Under the pieces are notes generated by a model. It was not told where the DNA came from. It worked only from the letters and a program-made list of their open reading frames with translations, and did no database searches. A stretch of DNA of 64,000 bases, taken from NCBI RefSeq assembly GCF_018588945.1, contig NZ_JAFIWA010000002.1, forward strand, positions 248,001 through 312,000, written 5' to 3'. Of this stretch, positions 8,311-15,579 are shown piece after piece (within the stretch, counting starts at the first letter, position 1; every line of letters starts with the position of its first letter). The stretch comes from Microbacterium flavescens (GTDB lineage: Bacteria > Actinomycetota > Actinomycetes > Actinomycetales > Microbacteriaceae). The translations under genes were made by a program, and so were the position numbers.

Positions 8311-8370
8311 TCTGAGCCACCTATGTCAGCACGCGCCCACACTGTACACCAGTCTGAGCCAGATGTGTCA
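8311..8370. promoter_or_regulatory. Direct-repeat operator or integrase arm sites
   Basis: Two 18-bp copies, TCTGAGCCACCTATGTCA (8311-8328) and TCTGAGCCAGATGTGTCA (8353-8370), match at 14 positions and are spaced 42 bp, about four helical turns. They flank a reverse-strand -10 box TACAGT (8346-8341): the upstream copy covers the -35 position and the downstream copy lies just after the expected start site. They look like binding sites for the excisionase-like protein, a repressor, or the integrase arm domain. An extra inverted repeat TGTCA-N11-TGACA lies at 8366-8386. Confidence 0.6.
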
Positions 8371-8390
8371 TGAATGCTTCGTGACAAACC

Positions 8391-8419
8391 TTGTTCATCG
8401 TTTTCCGGCCTGAGATACT
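8391..8419 (+). promoter_or_regulatory. Promoter of the HTH gene at 8426
   Basis: TTGTTC (8391-8396), 17-bp spacer, GATACT (8414-8419), followed after 6 nt by the ATG at 8426, which implies a leaderless transcript. It faces away from the reverse-strand TACAGT promoter. Confidence 0.55.
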
Positions 8420-8425
8420 GCCCTC

Positions 8426-9007
8426 ATGGTGAAGCTCGCGACAGCGGATATCAGCGACGATCGTGTCGAGGTGGGCAACGGCGTGAGCATCCCTCGGGCA
8501 TGGACGGCGATTCTCCAAGGAGAGCCGGATGTCCCCGGAACGATTCGCGTGGACATCACGTTCGATCGCAAGCTCGGGCGCAGTGCCGCGGCACTCGTCA
8601 GCGTCGGGCGCAAAGCGGAAGGTGATGAGGTGACGAGCCTGACGCTCCGCGAGGTGCGAGTCCAGTGGGCGGTGCAGGCAACCGGCCTGACGGTTTCCAC
8701 AGTTTCCACCGGCACGGACCACTCGGAGTCTGGCGCGGCGTACCTTATGCGCATGCGCGACCGGAAAGAGCGGACGACGGAAGAGACCATCGCCGACGCG
8801 GCGACCATCTACCGTCTCGCGGCGGCGGTGAGCATGCCGCCGTTGAAGGCTGTCGCCGACAATTTGAGCGTGAGCCAGAGCACCGCGACTCGGCTAATGA
8901 ATCGCGCCCGCGTCGATGGACTCGCGGAAGGCATCAGGCTGCCGAGGGCCGATGCCACCGGACCGGTCGTCGGCGCACCGGGGCCGACGGGGCCGTCGAT
9001 CAGCTGA
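8426..9007 (+). CDS. Helix-turn-helix protein, integrase-associated
   Basis: 193 aa. The N-terminal 110 residues are predicted mostly beta and unassigned. The C-terminal part has a clear helix-turn-helix, PLKAVADNLSVSQSTATRLMNRAR (about 149-172), of the kind that recognises DNA in sigma-4/TetR-like proteins. The tail is Pro/Gly-rich. It is separated by 11 nt from the integrase start and is probably cotranscribed. A role in control or targeting of the integrated element is inferred from this linkage; the family is not one I can name. Confidence 0.65.
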   Translation: MVKLATADISDDRVEVGNGVSIPRAWTAILQGEPDVPGTIRVDITFDRKLGRSAAALVSVGRKAEGDEVTSLTLREVRVQWAVQATGLTVSTVSTGTDHSESGAAYLMRMRDRKERTTEETIADAATIYRLAAAVSMPPLKAVADNLSVSQSTATRLMNRARVDGLAEGIRLPRADATGPVVGAPGPTGPSIS

Positions 9008-9018
9008 GGAGAAGCATC

Positions 9019-10248
9019 ATGGCTCGACGGGTGAACCACGAGGGCACACTCTCGCCGTACACGACGCCCTCGGGTGAGATCCGCTACCGGATCGCGTACT
9101 GGATCGTTCGCCCGGACGGTGAGTACGTGCGCCGCTTCCGCCGTGGCTTCGAAACCGAGCGGTTTGCGCGCGAGACGCTGGCCGACCTCCAGGTTGACAT
9201 CCGCCGTGGCACTCATATCGAGGAGACCCGCGAGACGCTGAACGCCTACTCAGCGAAGTACTTCGACGGGCTGCGGGTGCGTCCGACGACGCTCGCCGGC
9301 TACCGAAAGCACTACCGCGTCCATGTCGAGAGCTCGTCGCTAGGGCGCACGCCGCTGAGCGACATCTCGAAAGATCAGCTCAACCGGCTCTATCGGCAGC
9401 TTGAGCGCGACGGGCGAAAGGACCGCGGACACATCGGTGAGCCGCTGGGGCCGGCGACCATCCGGCACATTCACGTGCTGCTGTCGCAGATCCTGCAGCA
9501 CGCACTCGAGGATGGTCTCATCCGGCTGAACCCCGCCAAGCGGGCATCGCCTCCCACCAAGATCGATGCGGCGCCGCCCGAGATGATGACCTGGTCGGCC
9601 GAGGATGCGCGACTCTTCCTCGAGTGGTCCGAGTCCACTGGCGACTACCTCTGGCTGGCGTGGCTGACGCTGCTCGGCACCGGCATGCGCCGCGGCGAGA
9701 TCCTTGGCGTGCGATGGAAGGACGTCGACCTCGATAACAACGTGATCACGATCGCGCGCGCGATGTCGTACGTGAAGGAAGCCGGCAAGAAGCCGGTCAT
9801 CGACTTCCGTCAGACCAAGAGCGGCCGCGTGCGGAACGTCGACATCGACGCTCGGCTGGCGCACGCGCTGCGCACGAAGCGGGATCTGCTGCGGGCGGTC
9901 GCGCCTGAACTCGCGCGCGGCGAGCAGTTGATCTTCTGTAACCGGTTCGGCCGGCCGCACAACCCGACGCAGTTCTCGCGGCAGTGGCGCGAGCGGGTGA
10001 ACAAGGCCGCGGACGCGCATCCCGATCTCGACCGGCTTCATCTCCACGAGCTTCGGCACACGCACGCGACGCTGCTGCTGCGCGCCGGCGTTCATCCGAA
10101 GATCGTCTCGGAGCGGCTCGGGCACGCTGACATCCAGACAACGCTCAATACGTACTCACACGCGGTGCGCACTTTGCAGCGGGGCGCTGCGGACCTTGTG
10201 GGGGAGCTGCTGGCTCCCGTCCGGGCCGACGCGCTCACGACGAGTTAG
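9019..10248 (+). CDS. int: Tyrosine recombinase / phage-type integrase
   Basis: 409 aa. An N-terminal arm-binding region (about 1-60, with IRYRIAYWIVRPDGEYVRRFRRGF), a SAM-like core-binding domain (about 70-180) and a catalytic domain. The catalytic residues are present: Arg224 in TGMRRGE, Lys268 region, His343 and Arg346 in HELRHTHA, His369 in LGHAD and Tyr379 in TLNTYSH. ATG 9019 follows GAGGAGAAG (9007-9015). Its 3' end lies 400 bp from the 3' end of tRNA-Ser(GGA), the usual geometry for an element integrated into a tRNA gene. The enzyme looks intact and could still be active. Confidence 0.9.
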   Translation: MARRVNHEGTLSPYTTPSGEIRYRIAYWIVRPDGEYVRRFRRGFETERFARETLADLQVDIRRGTHIEETRETLNAYSAKYFDGLRVRPTTLAGYRKHYRVHVESSSLGRTPLSDISKDQLNRLYRQLERDGRKDRGHIGEPLGPATIRHIHVLLSQILQHALEDGLIRLNPAKRASPPTKIDAAPPEMMTWSAEDARLFLEWSESTGDYLWLAWLTLLGTGMRRGEILGVRWKDVDLDNNVITIARAMSYVKEAGKKPVIDFRQTKSGRVRNVDIDARLAHALRTKRDLLRAVAPELARGEQLIFCNRFGRPHNPTQFSRQWRERVNKAADAHPDLDRLHLHELRHTHATLLLRAGVHPKIVSERLGHADIQTTLNTYSHAVRTLQRGAADLVGELLAPVRADALTTS

Positions 10249-10647
10249 TCCTCAGGAACTCTCAGACACGGCGCTTCTCCGACATCAGCGAATCAGCGAT
10301 CGGGCGGGGCGGAGTCCCGGGACCGTGGAATACCGGAGGCGCGAAGCGCCGAGGATATGCCGTCGAAAGCCCGGGACGCAGCCTCGCGCGGTCGCTACAC
10401 TCTCGCGGCGGAGAAGAGCCGGCACATTCCGAGCGACACAACAGATGCCTCAGAAGCGTGTCCGAAAACCGCTAGCTCCGCCCATGACATGAGCCAGCCA
10501 TGTCGCAACAGGCCAGTTCCACACGATCAGCGAACCGCGGAAAATCAGGCCTCTGGAGGGGTCGAAATCGGCCTTAACTGTGCCAGTAGGTGTGTCACGC
10601 GACCTGGACGGACGAAAAATCCCTTGAAAACACTGGGATCGGAGCGG
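10249..10647. other. 399-bp interval between integrase and tRNA-Ser
   Basis: No gene is supported. Short open frames (for example 10357-10674 on the plus strand) run into the tRNA and have no ribosome site. This is where the attachment-site junction and any integrase arm sites at this end should lie; no duplicate of the 8311/8353 repeat was seen here. Confidence 0.6.
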
Positions 10648-10732
10648 CGGAGGATAGGGGATTCGAACCCCTGAGAGCTTTCACTCAACACGCTTTCCAA
10701 GCGTGCGCCATAGGCCACTAGGCGAATCCTCC
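10648..10732 (-). tRNA. tRNA-Ser(GGA)
   Basis: 85 nt on the reverse strand. The acceptor stem GGAGGAT/ATCCTCC pairs perfectly, the T-loop is GGTTCGAATCC, and the anticodon loop CTTGGAAA places anticodon GGA at 10698-10696. A long variable arm, typical of tRNA-Ser, is present. CCA is not encoded. Its 3' end faces the integrase gene, so it is the probable attachment site. Confidence 0.95.
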
Positions 10733-10758
10733 GTGGCCCCGGAGGGCCGCAGACCATC

Positions 10759-13032
10759 CTACCTGGTCGCGGGGGCCGCCCCTGCGTATACGCTGCCCGG
10801 CCTCACGATGAGCGAGCGCGGTGCGATGACGGCGAGGATGCGGCGCGCTGGTGGTGCCGCGGCGAGCAGCTGAGCGCGCACCGCGGTCGCGGCATCCATC
10901 GCCGCATCGCCCATCCAGTAGTCCCGGCCACCGGACGGCGCATACGAGGCCCTCTCGATCGCCGTCGTCAGCGTGTACATGTCGTCGGGCGAGACTCCGT
11001 GGAAGTCGATGAGCCGCTGGGCGAATGCCCGGGGACTCTCGCTCGCGGGCACGGCGATGCCGGTGTCGATCGCGGCATCCTGCACGATCATCCATGCGGA
11101 TGCGGCGTCCCCGCCGCGCGCCGCGAGCGTCAGCTGCCGGCGGCGCAGCTCGCGCACGAGGAAAGGCAGCGCGAGCACGAAGAGGATGAGCACGACGACG
11201 CCCAGCATCGGCAGCGGGTTGCCGGTGCCGAGCGGGGTTCCGGGCAGGGCCTCGTCGCGCGGATCGAGGGGACCGTTCGGACCCTGTTCGGCGCTCGTCG
11301 TGGGCGACGGGGTCGCGCCGGGTGTGGCGCCGTTCGGATCGTCGGTCTCACCGGGGAGCGTGGCGGCGGGGGAGAAGGATGTCGGCACCCCGAGCCCCGC
11401 GGTGGGCTCGAACGCGATCCACCCGGCGTTGTCGAAATACACCTCGGGCCAGGCGTGCAGAAGGGAGCTCGAGACCGTGTAGACGGTCTGATCCTCGACC
11501 GAGTCCGTGGTCCCCACACCGGGCAGGTAGCCGATCACGATGCGCGACGGCATGTGCAGGGTGCGCGCCATCAGCGCGAACGCCGACGCGAAGTGGATGC
11601 AGTAGCCCTCACGCTGTTCGAGGAATTGCGCGACGGCCTCCGCGCCGCTGCCGTCGAAGTCGTCCTCGACGGGCGCCTCGAGCGAGTACCGGAACTCGCC
11701 GCCGCGGAACCAGCGCTGCATCGCGATGAGCCGGTCGTAGTCGTTCGTCGCGTTCGCCGTCACCTCGGCGGCGAGCTGCGTGATGATCTCCGGGGTTCCG
11801 GCAGGAACCTGGGTGGTCTCGTCGCGCAGCTCGGGGCCGCCGGCGTTGTACGACCGGATCTGCTCGAGGGTCGGGCGGACCTGGTTCGACACCACCTCGT
11901 ACGACTGACCCTGCGTGGTGCCCGACTGCGAGATCACCGTGCGGTTGTAGGGGACGGCTGCCCACCGGCCGTCGAGACCCGAGACCTGGACCGCCGGGTA
12001 GGGGACCGGCAGCCACACCGACGCGAGGTTCACCACCTCGACATCGGTCGTGTACTCCGACAGCCGGATGTCCTCGGCGACGGTGACCGAGCCGAGGCCG
12101 AACTCGCTGTCGAGGGGAACGGTGCGCACGCGGTCCGGCTCCCACACCCCGCCCTCGAAGCGCGACAGCGTGGTCGCACGCAGGTACGGCGGCGACGGCG
12201 CATCGGAGCGCACCCGCAGCACCTCCACCTGCTCCGGCCTGCGGAGGTCGTCACCGAGCTGCAGCGTGGCATCGATGCCCGGGCCGCCACCGAGACCGGC
12301 GCCGGCACGGACGAGCGGCTGCGGCAGGAGCGGCGTGGCGACGACCGCGACGATCACGGCGATCGCCCCGATGCCGAGCGCCGTCGCGGGCACTCCCGCG
12401 GTCCGCTCCGCGGCGCGTTCCAACGGGCGCTCGCGCGACCGGGTCTCGACGCGGATGAGAGACAGGATCGCCACCGCGAGGAAGACGAAGGCCATCACGT
12501 CGACCTCCCGCGGCACGGCGATCGCCGGGATCAGCGAGACCGCGACGATCCCGATGGACGCGAGCAGCGGCATCCGCGCGGTGAGCACGACGTGATCGAC
12601 GATGATCGCGAGAAGTCCCATGGCGCCGACGATGAGGAACGCGAGCGGGATGCTGTCCTCGAGCGGAGCCGCGCCGAGGATGATCTCGTCCATCGCGTCG
12701 TCGACGAGCGGCGGCACCGCGCGGATCGTCTCGGGTGTCGGGATGATCCACAGCAGCGCCGTGTCGCGCAGGAACACGGCGGTCATCATGGCCACCCAGA
12801 CGCCGGCCTCGATGAGGCTGACGGCGACGGCGGGAAGCCGCAGGCGTCGGGCGCCGTAGCCGGCGGCGAGCACGAGCGTGGCGATGACGACTGAGCCCAG
12901 CAGCCAGCCGCCCGGCTTCACCACCCCCATGACCGGCAGGAGCGCGGCCAGCAGCGCGGTGAGGAGCACCAGGGTCAGCAGCCACTCGCCGCCGCGGCGG
13001 GTGCGCTGCTCCACCGACTCAGACGTTGACAT
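10759..13032 (-). CDS. TgpA-like membrane transglutaminase-domain protein (DUF3488)
   Basis: 757 aa. An N-terminal block of about six membrane helices (about 15-240) is followed by a beta-rich region, a transglutaminase-like domain with Cys478 (REGYCIHFASAF), His526 (LLHAWPEVYF) and Asp534, then a Pro/Thr-rich linker, one more membrane helix near 610-630 and a DUF4129-like cytoplasmic tail. The full catalytic triad is present. It is last in the moxR-DUF58-tgpA operon and overlaps the DUF58 gene by 14 bp. Related proteins act on or near the cell envelope; the substrate is not known. Confidence 0.88.
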   Translation of the reverse strand: MSTSESVEQRTRRGGEWLLTLVLLTALLAALLPVMGVVKPGGWLLGSVVIATLVLAAGYGARRLRLPAVAVSLIEAGVWVAMMTAVFLRDTALLWIIPTPETIRAVPPLVDDAMDEIILGAAPLEDSIPLAFLIVGAMGLLAIIVDHVVLTARMPLLASIGIVAVSLIPAIAVPREVDVMAFVFLAVAILSLIRVETRSRERPLERAAERTAGVPATALGIGAIAVIVAVVATPLLPQPLVRAGAGLGGGPGIDATLQLGDDLRRPEQVEVLRVRSDAPSPPYLRATTLSRFEGGVWEPDRVRTVPLDSEFGLGSVTVAEDIRLSEYTTDVEVVNLASVWLPVPYPAVQVSGLDGRWAAVPYNRTVISQSGTTQGQSYEVVSNQVRPTLEQIRSYNAGGPELRDETTQVPAGTPEIITQLAAEVTANATNDYDRLIAMQRWFRGGEFRYSLEAPVEDDFDGSGAEAVAQFLEQREGYCIHFASAFALMARTLHMPSRIVIGYLPGVGTTDSVEDQTVYTVSSSLLHAWPEVYFDNAGWIAFEPTAGLGVPTSFSPAATLPGETDDPNGATPGATPSPTTSAEQGPNGPLDPRDEALPGTPLGTGNPLPMLGVVVLILFVLALPFLVRELRRRQLTLAARGGDAASAWMIVQDAAIDTGIAVPASESPRAFAQRLIDFHGVSPDDMYTLTTAIERASYAPSGGRDYWMGDAAMDAATAVRAQLLAAAPPARRILAVIAPRSLIVRPGSVYAGAAPATR

Positions 13033-14266
13033 GGCTCACCCCCCGCCCGACCGCGTTGCCCCACGCGACGGCGAGATCCCCATCGGGATCGATCGCCGCG
13101 ACCCGCCAGCCGTGGTCGGCGGCGCGGTCGAGCGCGTCTCCGACGGGTCCGACGGCGAGCACCATCGGCAGCGTGCTGTGATGGGCGACCGGGGCGATCG
13201 CCTCGGCGTCGGACGGATCGAACCTGCCCACGATGAGGATGACGGGTCCGGTCATCACACCCGCGAACAGCCGCGTGAGCCGGGCCAGGCTGTCATCGCG
13301 TCGAGCGGTGAGCTTCGCGAAGTGGGAGAGGAGCGCCTCGACCTCGACCATGTCGCCGCCGTCGATGCGCTCGGCGAGGATCGTGCCGTCGGAGTCGAGC
13401 ACCTCGACCGCGTACCCGTCGTGCACGAGGCGGGCGACGGCGGACACGCAGGCCGACACCGCGGCCTCGAACCCCGGGTCGGCGCCGGGCGCCTGCATCG
13501 CCTCGGCCGCCCAGCGCAGCACGCCGCGGTCGAGCACGACGCTGGCCTCGGGCGTGGACTCCTGCTCCTCCTGGCGCACCATCAGCTCGTCGCGATGGGC
13601 GGTCGCGCGCCAGTGGATTCGGCGCATCGAGTCGCCGGGGAGGTACGGCCGGGCGACGAGGTTGTCCGCGCCCTGGCCGAGCTGGTTCGTCGTGGTGTGC
13701 AGCGTGCCGCCGGTCTCGCCGGCGAAGTCGGTGAGCGGCGGCAGGTCGACCAGCGCGGGAGCGACGGTCACCGGCGTGCGCTCGCCGAACAGGGTGCGCC
13801 GCCGCGCCAGTCCGAACGGGTCGGTCGAGCGCACCGAGAGAGGACCGATGGAGTGGATGCCGCGCCTGACGCCCGTCACCGTGTACGAGAGGTCGACCAC
13901 ACGCTCGCCGCCGCGCAGCCCCGACCCGAGGGCCGGGAACACCCCCTCGGACCGGCCGCGCAGTCCTTTCGGAAGGGCGTCGTGCCACGTGCCGGGCGGC
14001 GTGGGCACGGCGGTGCGCACTCCCACCCGCACGGCGACGATCGACGAGCGACCGACGGTCGCGACATCCGGGGTGAACGATCTCGTCACGACGTCCGTGC
14101 GACGCGTGAGGTAGAGCGATGCGACGCTCGCGCCCAGTACGGCCAGCAGCAGGATGCCGAAGTACATCAGCTCGCTGATGCCGAACTCGTTCGCCATCAC
14201 GAAGCAGGTGATCGCCAGGATGAGCGCGCCGGTGCCTCGCACCGTCAGCGGCCACAGGCGTCTCAT
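13019..14266 (-). CDS. DUF58 domain protein
   Basis: 415 aa. Two membrane helices at about 8-50 (LTVRGTGALILAITCFVMANEF, MYFGILLLAVLGASVASLYL), then a soluble region with the DUF58 signature GGTLHTTTNQLGQGADNLVARPYLPGDSMRRIHWRATAHRDELMVRQ (described by key words GDSMRRIHW) and a vWA-like fold with VVLDRG. ATG 14266 lies 8 nt after the stop of the MoxR gene; the GTG just before it is an equivalent alternative. With MoxR and the transglutaminase it forms the widespread MoxR-vWA-transglutaminase cluster, in which a MoxR ATPase probably remodels or matures partner proteins. Confidence 0.88.
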   Translation of the reverse strand: MRRLWPLTVRGTGALILAITCFVMANEFGISELMYFGILLLAVLGASVASLYLTRRTDVVTRSFTPDVATVGRSSIVAVRVGVRTAVPTPPGTWHDALPKGLRGRSEGVFPALGSGLRGGERVVDLSYTVTGVRRGIHSIGPLSVRSTDPFGLARRRTLFGERTPVTVAPALVDLPPLTDFAGETGGTLHTTTNQLGQGADNLVARPYLPGDSMRRIHWRATAHRDELMVRQEEQESTPEASVVLDRGVLRWAAEAMQAPGADPGFEAAVSACVSAVARLVHDGYAVEVLDSDGTILAERIDGGDMVEVEALLSHFAKLTARRDDSLARLTRLFAGVMTGPVILIVGRFDPSDAEAIAPVAHHSTLPMVLAVGPVGDALDRAADHGWRVAAIDPDGDLAVAWGNAVGRGVSHVNV

Positions 14267-14273
14267 CACGGGC

Positions 14274-15278
14274 TCACTGACGCGGGGCGATGGGGACGCG
14301 CACGCTCGAGGCGATGCGGTCCAGGATCGAGATGATGGCGTCGGCCGCTCCGCGCGCTCGCGCGCCGCCGGCCGAGCGGGTGGGGATGAGGCGGTGGGCG
14401 AACACCGGCGCGAGCAGCGCCGTGATGTCGTCGGGGATGACGAAGCCGCGGCCGTCGAGTGCGGCCCAGACCTTCGCCGCACGCACGAGCTGCAAGGTGG
14501 CGCGCGGGCTCGCGCCCAGCCGCAGGTCGGTGTGGGTGCGGGTGGCGTGCGCCAGGGCGACCGCGTAGTCCTCGATGGGCGGCGCCACGTGGACCGCGCG
14601 GGCCCACGCGATGAGCTCGGTCACCTGATCGGCCGAGACCACCGCGGCCAGCTGGTCGAGCGGGTTCAGGGTGTCGCGCTGACGCAGCATCAGCGCCTCC
14701 GAGCGCTGGTCGGGATAGCCCATCGAGATGCGCATCATGAAGCGGTCCCGCTGCGCTTCGGGCAGCGCGTACGTGCCCTCCATCTCGAGCGGATTCTGGG
14801 TGGCGACGACGAGGAACGGCTCGGGGACGAAGTGCGTGCGACCGTCGACGGTCACCTGGCGCTCCTCCATCGCCTCGAGCAGTGCCGACTGCGTCTTGGG
14901 GGAGGAGCGGTTTATCTCGTCGGCGATGACGATGTTGGCGAAGATCGCGCCCTGCTTGAACTCGAACTCCCGATCGACCGGGTTGAAGACGCTCACGCCC
15001 GTCACGTCGCCGGGGAGGAGGTCGGGCGTGAACTGGATGCGGCGGACCGTCGCGTCGACGGAGGCGGCGAGCGCCCGCGCGAGCATCGTCTTGCCCACGC
15101 CCGGGACGTCTTCGATGAGCAGGTGTCCTTCGGCGAGGAGGCACACCAGCGCGCTGCGCACCGCTTCCGGCTTGCCGTCGATCACGCTGCCCACGGCGCC
15201 GAGGATCGCGTCGGTCGTGCGGGCGAAATCCTCCGCGGTGAGTGCAGTGGTGGCGTCGGTCGTCGCGGTATCGGTCAT
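14274..15278 (-). CDS. MoxR-family AAA+ ATPase
   Basis: 334 aa. Walker A is in EDVPGVGKTMLARAL, Walker B in IVIADEINRSSP, sensor 1 in VVATQNP, and the arginine-finger region is LPEAQRDRF, all in the MoxR subgroup form. ATG 15278 is preceded by GGAGAGG at suitable spacing; an upstream in-frame extension to 15362 lacks similarity to the family. It is the promoter-proximal gene of the three-gene reverse-strand operon. It probably works as a chaperone-like ATPase on the products of the next two genes. Confidence 0.92.
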   Translation of the reverse strand: MTDTATTDATTALTAEDFARTTDAILGAVGSVIDGKPEAVRSALVCLLAEGHLLIEDVPGVGKTMLARALAASVDATVRRIQFTPDLLPGDVTGVSVFNPVDREFEFKQGAIFANIVIADEINRSSPKTQSALLEAMEERQVTVDGRTHFVPEPFLVVATQNPLEMEGTYALPEAQRDRFMMRISMGYPDQRSEALMLRQRDTLNPLDQLAAVVSADQVTELIAWARAVHVAPPIEDYAVALAHATRTHTDLRLGASPRATLQLVRAAKVWAALDGRGFVIPDDITALLAPVFAHRLIPTRSAGGARARGAADAIISILDRIASSVRVPIAPRQ

Positions 15279-15412
15279 CGCGCCCTCTCCTCGGACGCCC
15301 GTTCGGGCGGGTGAGCCGAAATGCACGGGCTCCAGCGCCCGCTCACTCGTTGATCGTAACAACGCACGGGCCTTCGCGGGCCTGGGAGAACACTGCGACT
15401 CCCACGCCGGGT

Positions 15413-15418
15413 TAGACT
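15413..15418 (+). promoter_or_regulatory. -10 box of SRP RNA gene
   Basis: TAGACT ends 6 nt before the expected first base of the SRP RNA near 15425. No good -35 is visible. Confidence 0.5.
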
Positions 15419-15423
15419 GGTGT

Positions 15424-15514
15424 CAGCTCTCCGCGAGGCGGCATCCAGGCCAACTCCCCCAGGACGGAAACGTAGCAAGGGTAACCAGGCTCTGCCGGGT
15501 TCGCGGAGAGTCTT
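15424..15514 (+). ncRNA. ffs: Signal recognition particle RNA (4.5S type)
   Basis: The conserved apical domain is recognisable by GGACGGAAACGTAGCAAGG (part of the helix 8 GGAA tetraloop, symmetric A/C-rich loop and SRP54-binding motif). The ends pair: GCTCTCCGCGA (15426-15436) with TCGCGGAGAG (15501-15510), closing a rod-like hairpin of about 90 nt without an Alu domain. It scaffolds Ffh for cotranslational membrane targeting. In many actinobacteria it lies next to dnaX; here about 6.8 kb separates them. Confidence 0.93.
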
Positions 15515-15567
15515 ACTTTTGCCGGGGGGTTCCCGCCGACGGGCCCCTGCGGAGCCGGCGCCGCCCG

Positions 15568-15573
15568 TAGGCT
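15568..15573 (+). promoter_or_regulatory. -10 box, leaderless promoter of pta
   Basis: TAGGCT, then 6 nt, then the GTG start at 15580. Confidence 0.6.
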
Positions 15574-15579
15574 GGGCAC

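Larger units (their letters stand above)
8109..10647. mobile_element. Recombination module of an element integrated at tRNA-Ser(GGA)
   Basis: The excisionase-like gene, HTH gene and integrase form a compact module adjacent to the 3' end of tRNA-Ser. The tRNA is complete, as expected when the element restores it. No second copy of the tRNA 3' end was found between 1 and 8100, so the left end either lies outside the window, uses a shorter duplication than could be seen by eye, or has been lost. Genes 3784-7880 may belong to it. Confidence 0.5.
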
